Of a stretch of DNA of 64,000 bases, positions 25,999 to 37,904 are shown in pieces. Location of the stretch: NCBI GenBank assembly GCA_037954325.1, contig JBBMNZ010000003.1:22551392-22615391 (forward strand), written 5' to 3'. Position numbers and translations under genes: made by a program. Numbering within the stretch: position 1 is the stretch's first letter; every line of letters starts with the position of its first letter. Origin of the DNA: Fistularia commersonii. Its lineage: Eukaryota; Chordata; Actinopteri; Syngnathiformes; Fistulariidae. Below the pieces are notes generated by a model. It did not search any database. It saw only the letters and a program-made list of their open reading frames with translations, and was not told where the DNA came from.

Positions 25999-26684
25999 TC
26001 AGGAAACCTCCTGTGTGTCTGTGATTGTGTGTGTGTGTGTGTGCTTCCTGTGGTTGTTGAGTAGCACCTCCAGCCAGCACGGGCAGGAGGTGATGAACTG
26101 TCTGGAGTAGCAGGGGCCCCATCCTTTAGCGAAACTGATGCGAACACTGTGAGGGTCCCAGGGCCCTTCCTGGCTCTCGGGCTTCACGCCGTGCTCCGCC
26201 ATCCAGCTGGAGCTCTCATAGTCAAACACCTTGAGCGAGAAGCCGGGCATCACCCTCTTCACGCTCAGCCCGCGGCCGCTGAGGAGATTCAGGGTGGGCG
26301 AGTGGACGAAAACGGGGTGCTGGCTGCGGTTGTACACCCACACTCCGTCCGGCTCTCGGCTCAGCACGATGCCGTGGCCGATTTTACTGCGTATCTGTTG
26401 CACGCTGCTCCTGCCGCCGCCGCCGCCGCCACTGCCTCCGTGGTGGCCGTTAAGTCCAGATGTTCCGTGGCTTCCTGTGTCCTCGCGGCGGCTGTGGTTG
26501 GCGCTGGCGTTGAGCTGGCTTAGGCAGAGGCCCGTGCCCTGAGGTAGATCATAGAAGATGCTGAGCGAGGGCTCGTAGGCCGGATAAAGGCGACCCACGC
26601 GCGTGCGCTGCTCCCAGTAGGCAACGCTGCACCAGTGAGAGCGATGCCCGCTGGAGGTCGAGGACCCGAGGGAGGTACCGGTCT
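25999..26684 (-). CDS. smad6: smad6 exon 4: MH2 domain and C terminus
   Basis: The exon encodes residues 287-514. MH2 starts at SHWCSVAYWEQRTRVGRLYP, continues through SIFYDLPQGTGLCLSQLN, RSKIGHGIVLSREPDGVWVY and VRISFAKGWGPCYSRQFITS, and ends CPCWLEVLLNNHR. Between SQLN and RSKIG there are 39 residues where human SMAD6 has 11, owing to a His/Gly/Ser-rich insert (about 347-385). After NNHR, where mammalian SMAD6 stops (at NNPR), the frame continues for 15 residues through a CA repeat before TGA at 26001-25999. The acceptor is CGTCCTCAG just above 26684. Confidence 0.95.
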
Positions 26685-27415
26685 CTGAGGACGACAAAAA
26701 GAGAAAGGGGTGTCATTTAAAACATTGTCGTGAAAAAAAAAAACAAGAATTCAAATATAAAACGCCCATGCGGTACGGGTGGAAAATTAAAATTCATGTT
26801 GACACGTTGAATGAGCGATCGCGTCGAGTTGGCTCACATCCGTCCTCCCTCCCTCCCTCCCTCACCCTCCTCGCCCCGTTTGTGTACGGAAACGGGCTGA
26901 AACTGACAACCCCCGAGAACAGCCCACTTCCTACGATCACGCCCCCCAATCTCTCTCTCTCTCTCTGCGTTTTCCCCCCATAACACTCCTTCAGCGCCAC
27001 AGTTAAAGAGGAGGTTCGGGGCAACAAAGAGGGGAACGGTGGAGGGGGGCGAGGGGGGGAAAGCATTCAGCTCTCTGTCAACCTAGTGCAAGCCCGTGAA
27101 CCCTTGACCCCTCAGCCCTCATGCTATCAGCTCACATTAACTCCCACACAGAGTGATGCCATTATTTTTCTCCAGAGACTCTATTGACACAGAGGATTTA
27201 AAGACCCATGTGCCTGTGGCCCCATTCCTTTCAATTTCCAACGCACACCCCCTCTTCATCCACCAGGAGCCGGAATGGCCGCCCCTTCTCCCGTTAGCCA
27301 GCAGCGTTCGGGTGAAACCGGGACCCAAATCTAGACTGGGTGGGTTGTGTTTGCACGGCGGCCATTTTCATTTCAGGGGGTAGGTGGGGGAAAGGGGGTG
27401 ATATGGGAGGAGGAG

Positions 27416-27450
<35 letters not shown>

Positions 27451-27759
27451 TGTACAAACACACACGCACACACACACAGACTAGATGATGGGATAGGGCC
27501 TCACATACCCACACCGGCACACACAAATTGGGCTTTCTGATACAAACAGTATGACTACTGCGTGCACACACACACACACACACACATAAACGCACATGCA
27601 CACACACACACACACAAAATTGCACTTCTCATCTGAGGCCCACGTGTGTCATTAGTGAATTCCAGGCTGGCAACTCCTGCGGTCTGGAGTTTTTACAGCT
27701 CTCCAATAAGAGAGCAGGCTGCTCAGCAAGCAGGATCTCTCTCTCTCTCTTTCCCTCTT

Positions 27760-27839
<80 letters not shown>

Positions 27840-30610
27840 TAACAAGCCATGTTCTTCCCTGTAATAAGGCAACACAAACATGTCTGGGGAAACACAAAGA
27901 GACTTAATGAGCTCACGATCAAATTAATTCCTAAAGAGGTCATAAAACAAACTGGGACTTTTTATGTTTTTCTAAGACGCGCTGCACTTTAATTCCTATC
28001 ATATAATGAAGGGTGTAGCGAACGCTCTGGCATTAAATCTACTCTTTTTTTCGGTGTCTGGCTGCTCTGAGGACGTACACCGAGCGGAGTTCCACAACGC
28101 GGAGCATCTTGGAACACAATCATCCGGGGAAATTAAAACACTATCCCTTAATTCTGAGAGCGGGATCATATTATCTGTTCTCGTTAGCGCTCTGTGTCGT
28201 GGAGCGGCCAACGGAGGACATCAGAATTCACAACCACGCGGGAGACGCTCCCGTCGTGACAGCTCCGGCTAATAATAAAGCACCCTGCTCCTTTTCATTT
28301 GGCGAGCAGACTGTATTCCCGCCCCCCGCCTCCAGTCAAACCGACGGAAATACCATTTAGCCTCGCCAATAATTGCCATTTAATCCGACGCAGTCCCGGG
28401 ATCCGATTGAATGTTGGGCGCTTCGTAAAAAAAGCCCCCCCGCCCCGACCCTTCGTCTGATTACTCCGCGTTTAACAATCCTACGTGTGAATACGGTTAG
28501 AGGCGAGAACACTCGAACGCCGTCGGGGTCCGTCGATCGTTCCTGCGTGTAAAAACAAAAAAAAAAAAAAAACGCGGAATTCCAGATGTGACCGACGGCC
28601 CCCGGTCCGTACGGCGAGTCGTGTTTAACGTCTCCGGCGGAGCGCGGTGTCATCAAGCCCGGCCTGGCTCTCGTCCAGCTGGACGTCTAATGAGTCTGTG
28701 TGAGGAGGGAAGGAGCTGGTGGGCAACCGACTTCTTCAATGGAATTTTTAAAGACGGGTTCAAACAGGAGGTTATCAGTATGTTTATGTTCGAGCCGAGG
28801 AAGTCGATACACTGCGTATGTGTGTGTGTTTGTGTGTATATATGTGTGTGTGTGTGTTTGAGAGAGTGCGTGCCTGGATGTATTCATCTGTGTGAGGGCT
28901 GGCAGCAATTACAGCGTCCTGCAAGCATTTAAGCCAACCACCATTTAACAGCACTGTTTACCAATTAGATAAGTAGCCTTTGTTATTTCATTTCAGAATC
29001 ACTGTCTCTTAGTGCCAATCTCATCTAAACACCGAGCGCCCTTAATTGTTGCTTTTCTCCCCGAGCCTGGAAAGCCGGAAATATAACCGTTAACTGTAAA
29101 AATAACGAAATGATCCGCTGCTAAATTGTTTAGCAAGTCTAGCTTCGCCGCATGCGTTGCGATTTAAGAGACATGAGTCAGGTGAGGTCTGTTTTTGCGT
29201 CCCGCCGGCTCATTCTCGCGGTTCAAACCTCTCGGGCATTTTTTCTTTTTGTCAGGAGAACGTGGGTTCTTGGATACTTTGCAGGATATTTTGAGGGATA
29301 CTCCGCATAAGGACATTTTCTATCGGTGAAATTGGATGGGTGTCGCGTCCCATCTTGGACTGAAACTACAGGTCAAACATTGCAACTGCTGGACTTATGG
29401 CAACTTAATTTAGAATATTTACATGACACATATAAATGGCCGGATCTTAAATTCAGCTCATTTCAACAAAACTGACCCAATGACTTCAACAGAACTTCTG
29501 CGCTGTTGATGTGATTCCAGATTACCGCTAGCGTGTGGTTAAAATGCAAACATCACTTATGAATAACTGTGACAAACCCAGTCATTTAAGTCAAAAAAAA
29601 AAAAAAAAAGGAAGCCCACCCATCTACATTTACATGCAAGTCAAAGAGAATATATATCTGGATGTCGCCTAGCAGCAGGGACATAAAAAGAGATGCTAAC
29701 GTAGCAGATCTCCACCTGCTGGCGTTCCCCGAACGCGGCGAGCCACTTGCGTGTGATGAGATTAGTAAGGCGTAGAGGGCATTAGCCCCTGTAAACATTC
29801 CCCGCGCTGGTTTGTGCTCTCCGCGCTGAAAATCGGCGCAAATGTGGCTGACATTAGTCGGATAAAAACAAAGGCACGGCGCCTGTTTGCATAACTGTCA
29901 CGGGGCAATTATGGCGTTTGACTTTTGCCGTTCCCCACAACAGATTTTCCAACCTACTGGTGAGAAACATGTTTGGAGTCTGAGGTTAATGTATTGCAGA
30001 AGGTTTGGTTTCTCACAGTGAAGAAGAAGAAAAAAAAAAAGAAAGAATCACCCATGAGTCAACCGTGTTGATGATTCATATTTAACAGACGATTATCAAT
30101 TTTCCTTTCTGACGGTCAGCCAGACGCTAAATAAGCGTATTAATGACTTCTGTTAACTCCCGCGGCCGAAAAGCGGAGGCTTCCAGCCGCCTACCTGAAA
30201 CTCAACAGCGGGACGGGGAAAGTCGTGGAGAAAAGTGGGAAGTAAGGGAGTTGAAAAAAAAAAAAAAAAGGGACGAGTAAAAGGGTGAACAGGAAAATGA
30301 GAACCTGCCAAGCATAACCAGCATCCATGGAAAAAATGAAGAGAGAAAGAGACTGTGAGAAAGGGAGGGAGGGAGACCCTTGTCTTTCATCCAGTGCCAA
30401 GGATTAGATTCCCCTCCAGTTATTAGACTCTTCCACTGTGCTGAAAGAAGTGGGTGGTTTGGGGAGCGAGAGGCGGAGGCGGGGGGGTTGGAGGCTGGAG
30501 GCTGGAGGGGGGACACGGGGACGAGAAGAGAGGATTGAATTCAGCTACTGACCGTTGTCGGGGCGCTTCTGAGATGCTTTGTTTTGATCAAATTTCCTCC
30601 TGAAGCTTTC

Positions 30611-30643
<33 letters not shown>

Positions 30644-33600
30644 AGAAAGAGGGAAGAGGAGAAAAAAAGAAAAAGAAACAGGAAGAAACACCCCTCGATG
30701 TCTACAAATGGTAGATCCTGTTTTGTTTGAGACAACTATCATTACAGGGCAACTTCAATCCAGAAAGCCACTTTTAAGCTGGCGTCTTGACTATCTCTGC
30801 CATCAGCGGGCTGCGTTATCGCCAGACAGAGGCTTTACAGTCAAACACAACAGGGCTCTTGCTCACAAACACATACAAACACACACATTCTTGCACACAC
30901 ACACACTCTTTCCCTCTCCCTCTCTTTCTATTGTGGAGTCAATCTTGTGATGCCGTCTGCTGCAGTGTGCAGCTATAAACGCAGTTTTTCCACCACATAA
31001 AAAAAAAAAGGGTTAATTCACTCAGTTTCCTGCATTTCTGTCGCTACTTGGACTTGGGTTTCGCCTGCGTTCCTGCATCCTGGACGACATCACCAAGCCA
31101 AAGTTTAGAAAAAAAAAACATCTTTTGGGCCCACTTAAACCGGAATCGCTCCCGACCGGGACACAATTTAACATTCGGGGACAAACGTAAGAAAATCCTC
31201 CAGGAACAAGACGGGACGGCGACTGCGTCATTTCTGCATTTGCATCACGCTACGTAAAGGAAACAAAAACATCAAGCGTTGGTAGCAAGAGAGGAGAGAG
31301 AAAATCTTTGGGGCGGTGTGGAACCATGGAGGAAAATGTAAAATGCTGCGAGCACCAGTTTCTTCAAAGTGAAATATCAGTTTACATCCGAACCGGCCTC
31401 GTCTTACAGCGCGCACACACTGAGACGTCCTCTGTTGAACTCTGCTTATGCGGCGTTGCGCCGTCCTCCCGCCGCCACCGTCTCCCTCTCAGTCAAGTCA
31501 AGTCAAATTTTGTAAAACCTTTTATTTGCACCGTCCCAAATCACAAAACACATTTTAATCTGCACCCTTCTTTCGGGAAACCATTGATCGGACTCATCCA
31601 GAGGCCACTGTGAGAACAGGGTTTGTCCCCTGCACACACACACACACACACACACACTAACACACACACGACAGATGACTCGGAGCAGCCAGTAAAAAAC
31701 AATATAAATGTATTTGGACTCTGCTTGAATGATTCTGAAACATCATCATCTGATAAAGTCAACGGACTTCATGACCCCCCCCCCATCCTACACGTCCCCC
31801 TCCCTACTGTCTGATTGTATCTTGACACCGGTTTGACCGTCTGATGTGCAATTAAATTAGCGGATCAAACGGAGTTTGACCCCCTCCACGATCCGACCTG
31901 ATCCGTTAGGTTTGGACGTAATTTCCGTCCGAACCCACGTAAGCGTCTGTTTTTTTTATTTATTTTTTTATTTTTTTATTTTTATTTTTTTTTGGGTTAA
32001 AGTGCGACTTACCCCCGGGGTCTTCCTAACATTCCCGCTGTTCCACCATTAATGGTTACACGAAAAAAAAAAAAAAAAAAAAAATAGAAATTAGCCTTTT
32101 CAGCTTCTCCTGGTGGCGTCACGACAACTTCCAGGTCGGATTTTCTCACCGAGCTTGACGTTGCGTTTTTTATTATCATTTGCATCACGAGACAGCTGAG
32201 GAGCACCTAAGAATCCCACAGAAGGTCTTTCTTACCTGAGGCCATCAAACTATACTGTGCAAAAAAATAAAGGGAACGCTAAAACAGCACGATGTAATTC
32301 CAAGTCAATCACACTTGTGTGAAATCAAAGTGTCCACTTAGGGAGCAACATTGATAGATTTTGACTTGTTTAAGGACATTACATCAACGTCGGATCAGCC
32401 TGTAAGTGTGTTTTTCCACTTTATTTTGGGGTGTGACTCCAAATCCACACCTCCATGGGTTAATACATATGATTTCCATTGACAGTTTTTTTTTCGGATT
32501 TTGTTGTCAGGACATTCAACTATGAAAAGACCAAAGTATTTCATCAGAATATTTAATTCATTCAGATCTGGGATGTGTTATTTTAGTATTCCCTTTATTT
32601 TTTTTTTAGAGCAGTGTATATAACTCCTGCCCTTTCTGCAAGAAGGAAACCTGACAACAATAAAATCAATATAATGTTTCAAGTGAATGGATGTAATGTC
32701 GGAGCCTTCCGGCAAAAGAATTTCCTTCGGGATTAATAAATTTCTGTTCCATGTGCCTGCCTGATTTAAAAAAAATAAGCTAAACAGAAACAAAGCAAAT
32801 AATCATACGGCACTTTTTTCAATTTTAATTTTTAAATTCAAACCCCCCCCCCCCTTACGAGACCACTTAGCCACGCTATCAGACCGTCGGGCGTTTCGGC
32901 TCGTATCTGTCGATGCAAATGCCTTTTAGAGAGACAATATAAGCGGGAAAAGAGAAAGAGAAAGAGAGGGAGAGAGAGAGAGCGAGAGCTTGGTGGCTGA
33001 CAGGCCTCCCCTCCCGACACATTCCTGGACAGGCCCTCTTCCTCAACACTTCCTCCCCCGCTCCGCCAGTCACAGAGGTCAAGTTGACAAGTGTCTCATT
33101 GAGGTTCACGTGGTCCGACGAGACGGCCTTCACTCCGCACGACATAATTACACTCATTGATTGGTGGAAGAGACCCATTTGTTCCATTATGGGGGAGAAA
33201 TTCTTACTAAAACCTAATTACGTAGGGGGGGGGGGGGCGTGAGGGAATTAAGCGAATTTGGACTACCACCGACGCGGATATTCTGATTCACACAAGAGGC
33301 GTGTCGAGGACGGAAACGCCGCGACTGCCGGATCTTTTCCGAGCGTGTCCCATTTCTTTCCACGCGTTAAACCTTTTTTTCTTCCCCCTCCGGCAGATAA
33401 TCAAATTCTGTCTTTTATATTTCAAATGATTCGCAGTTGCGGAGGTCGTCATGAGGAAGGGAAACCGAAACCGATTTATTTCCAAAGCGTGCCTCCGTAT
33501 CATAATTGACTGCTCATTTACATACAAAGGTGTCGATCGAGCAACATTGGCGAAAATGAACAATTGAATGCCCCGTAGTGTTGTGTCGCCGTCATATCGG

Positions 33601-34230
33601 GGTTTATTTTTTCTTTATTTTTTCGTCTACCAAGCAGAATTTGCACATTGTTCTGTTTTCAAACTGAATATGTGTTCTATGTACATCCATATCATGATGA
33701 TAAATCATCAGACTTTGTCAATGTGGAGGCAAAAAAACAGCAACAATGAAGGGATTTTATAGGGGGAAATACACACACACACACACACACACACACCTCA
33801 GCTTGGGTGTGAGCTGATTGGCCAATATCGGATTTTAGTGGTTTGACACAATCCCTGTTCCAAGACAGGATTTTAGTGATGCCATTTTTTTTTTTTTGGC
33901 CACCGGGAAGCTGGAGGGCTCATCTCTACGGTGGGCTGTCACCGATTTCCATTAGATACACTTTCCAAAGCGCTCTTGTTAACTCGCCGTGGCTCATTTC
34001 CATACGGAGCCTGAATAAATATGCCGCGTTCAGCGACCGCACATACCGGCCGAAAAAGCCGATTCGGAGTTTTCACTCCTATCGTGCGACAAACGTCGAC
34101 CGATCTCGAGCGCTATCTAATTCATATCCAGTCAACCAGATCTTTTTTACACCCGATTGGTCGTCCTGTCGTAACCAACAATCGACCAATCGTCGACATC
34201 TAACCATGTTGGTGGCCGGCAGGGAATGTT

Positions 34231-34267
<37 letters not shown>

Positions 34268-34583
34268 AACAAACAAACAAAAACCAGAGGGCTACAGGCT
34301 TCTGAAAATATGGTGACTATCGTTTTGTGCGGATAAACAAATAAAGTCTGAGCCTCCCCGGCGCTGCATTCGCAGGCGACAGTGTCCTACATTTTGCAGT
34401 CGGTCCGTCCACATCTGCAAAGAATCTTTAGGTTCAGCAGCATGGCAGGATTCCATTAAAAGCCAAATTGCGAGTTGGCAAAAACTCTGAGGGAACAACG
34501 GAAAGCCACAGCCAGTCCTGTAATTTAAACCTTATTTTAAATTGTGATGGTCTGAAAACATGGACCGGGAGAGAGAGAGGGAT

Positions 34584-34614
<31 letters not shown>

Positions 34615-37600
34615 AGGGACAGGAGGAAAAAAGAGAGAAGAGTGAGTACAACAAACAACCAAGACAAGAAATTAACACTGACAAAGGAGTGCAACAGTTG
34701 ACTGAAGAGGAGACAAAATAGATGAGGAGATACAGAGAAGGAGCATATTTGGGACGTAACACATTAAAAGACTCTTTCCACCATAATAATTCTTGGTCAT
34801 GATGAGCAAACCTTCTAAATATATGAGCGCCGAAAGGTCAAGACGCTTAAACTCAATTACAGCCCGAGAGGGAGAATTCACAAAAATTAGCTGGGGAAAT
34901 TAAACCGATTTTTTTTTTTGAGCAGACAAGTGGAGCATACAAGTGACCATCCGCGCTATTATCAAACATCACGGTTTGCAGGAAGCCAAACAAACAAAAA
35001 AACACGGCAACCCAACCAGCTAGACAGATCGTCTCGCCCGACAAAGAAGATCTGTTTTTGCCCCAAACAACTCTTGTGACTATTAGCCTTCGGGGCAAGG
35101 TGGTCAGCCAACATGTCAACTGTTTGTCGGTGTCATGTGGACGCAGTCGGCGACAAGAATCTTCCTGGCTTTCGGCTGCCTGCCTTTGAACAGGTTTAGC
35201 ATCTCCTCTCCGATAGGACGTCTCGTTGGACTTTACGCTATGAACACATGAGCGCAAAGCCAGGGTGACTAATATTCAGCTCCAGGCGGGAGGGAGTCGC
35301 GACGGCTGTGGGTTCCTCTGTTTTTCCTAGTCAAGCAACCGGGAGTCAAGAGTAGCCGTGCTAAATGAAAACATCGATGAACTAATTAGATCCTAACCAA
35401 TAAACCCTTTAACAGCAGGAAAAACATCGTTTTAGAAACAAAGTATGGATGTGATGGCCATGAAAATCCCTTTTAAACCCATAAACAGTTCCACCGTGCC
35501 AAATAGCAATGAACCAAAAGGAGAAACCCGTAAAATCAACGCAAAAATAATATCTTTTCTCTCATCTTGAAAGACTTTACGCAACAATTTACACGGCGAA
35601 CCCCAAGTTAGCCTAGTTAGCGCGTTGCGCGGCCGCTCTGCTGCTATCCGTGTGTGTAAATAGGTAAATCTGACCGAGTGTTTTGCGCTTTGGAGGCATA
35701 CGGCTTGTACCTACCTCCTCTTTGCCTTTTGTTTTTGACCGAACCGGGAAATAACTAACCCTCGGCCATCGCTTGAATAAAAGCTAGCTTAAAAACACCT
35801 TGTTTTTCTGGCATTTATACATCAATTGACCCCTGTGACCTAAACAACACGGACGTCTCCACGCGTCCTCGGTTTCCGAGCCCAGCCGTTGGTGAAAAAA
35901 CACACACGATGGAAAATATTTGAGGAAATGGCGAACGGTTAATGGGCCAGCACTTGATGTTGAATTCCATAGTCTAATGTGCCTCAGTCAGGCATAAGAC
36001 CAAGTGTTGTACGCGTGCCAGTAAACAGGCCGGGTGTTCAGGTCACTTAGAGGACCCGTCCAGACCCAGACCGATTCACCCGTTTCTACTCGTCGTCCCC
36101 GACGGATTTCTTTTTCTCTTTAAACATTTTTTTTTCCCTCCTCCCACCGCATCTCGTGATCCCGACACGCTATCGATACATATCTCAGAAACGGGGTTTC
36201 CGTTTCGGGTAACGCTCGGCGGCCCTTCGTCTGATCTGCACTCGAGGACTTAGAACCCTCCTCGGATTATTTACAAACCCTGTCCGACTGTGTTGACCTG
36301 AAGCACTTTATGATCCGCGGCGACGGAGCAACTCTCTTAAAGCTGCCCTCCAAACTTCCAAGAATGTCTTCCCCGCTCTGTGCGTCTCGACTATTAACAG
36401 CGATATGTTCAAACATGTATCAGATGTCACTCTCAAAAGCCAGACCCCCACAACCCCCTTCGCCCCCCCCCTCCCTTCTCACTCCCCCAAAGCTCTTTCA
36501 CTCTGAGACCCTACTCCCCCTCACCTTTCCAATTTCCCAACATTCCTGGGCTGTGCCCCATCAGTCAAAGGCCCGATTCATGGGGTTAATGCTGCAGCGA
36601 GTGCAGACGGGGCTTTGAGACAGGATGTTTGGCTGATACCTTGCTCTGCTTAGGCAAATAAGCCACCAAAATATGATTAGTGACGGTGAGGAGGGGTGGC
36701 GTTGGTGGGTAAGGTGGGGGGTATTTTTGTCTTACTTCAGGGCGCTTTGGACGCTTTTAAATCCGCTGTTGTTTTCGAGGCTTGTTCAGCCAACTTTTTC
36801 CTCTTAAACTTTGTTGAAAAATGAGGAGAATCTGAGAACCCGATGCCGATTATTGTGATTAAAGTTTAAGTTTTAATCAATGTCCTGTAGGAAAACAGAT
36901 CGGGGGTTCCCGAATACGGATATCGTCGACCTTCGACGAGGTCCCGGACGCGATAGATAGCTGCGTGATGCTCACGAGAAATTCTATGAACAAATTCAGA
37001 AGGGGGAGTCCTCCGGCCGGCGGGTCGTTGCGGAGCAAACTTGAAACTTGAAAGGCCAGCTCGACCTGGAAATTTGCGCATTGGGCGGTAGATCGGCGTC
37101 CCGGCCGGTCACCGTCACACGTCCGCAACCCGCCGGATGCTTCCGCCAAACGCGACGCGTTCACCGTCCTGATTCCTCGTGTGAAACCGAACATCGGGGC
37201 GAAGACGACCCCTTAAGGCACGGAAGAAGCGACGACTGAGAAGCAGAATCCGATATGGACGCAATCAAACCTTTCTCAAGTTAAACAAATATAAACTACA
37301 GAATGGAGCTTTTGGACTTACCAAGGTATATAACGGATATGTAAAAGATTGTTATATAACATGGAGAACAAATGAAAGGCTTTAATGATTTCTGAGTGAA
37401 ATCTGTTTGTAAAGTATAACTGTGTCGTCACAGATTAGCTCTAGCGAGGGGATTAAAGTAAATTCTTGTATCAACATTTGATGAAGTCCAAAGTTCTGAA
37501 GTTGATTCCTTTAAAAACACGGAGGCAAAGCCGACATTCAAATATTTGTTAATTACTTCAACATTTAAAAAAAAGGAAAAAAAACCATAACAAAACATCC

Positions 37601-37692
37601 AGGGGACAATTTTCAGTGAAATAATAACACGTGGTTATGAATTAGTTTGAGGCAAATGAGCACTGTGCGTGAGTTTGTGTGTGTGTTTGTGT

Positions 37693-37751
<59 letters not shown>

Positions 37752-37845
37752 GTGTGTGTGACAGGGAGAGGCAGGGAGGAATGTCTGTCCTGACTCAGTG
37801 ATAAGATCGTCTCAGTGTGCTCACATAGGGGTTCTGTTGGGACAA

Positions 37846-37904
<59 letters not shown>

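Noticed and set aside
33843..34316. A 157-codon frame on the plus strand in smad6 intron 3
   Set aside because: It has no conserved motif, ends in a His-Thr run from a CA repeat and is on the strand opposite to the host gene.
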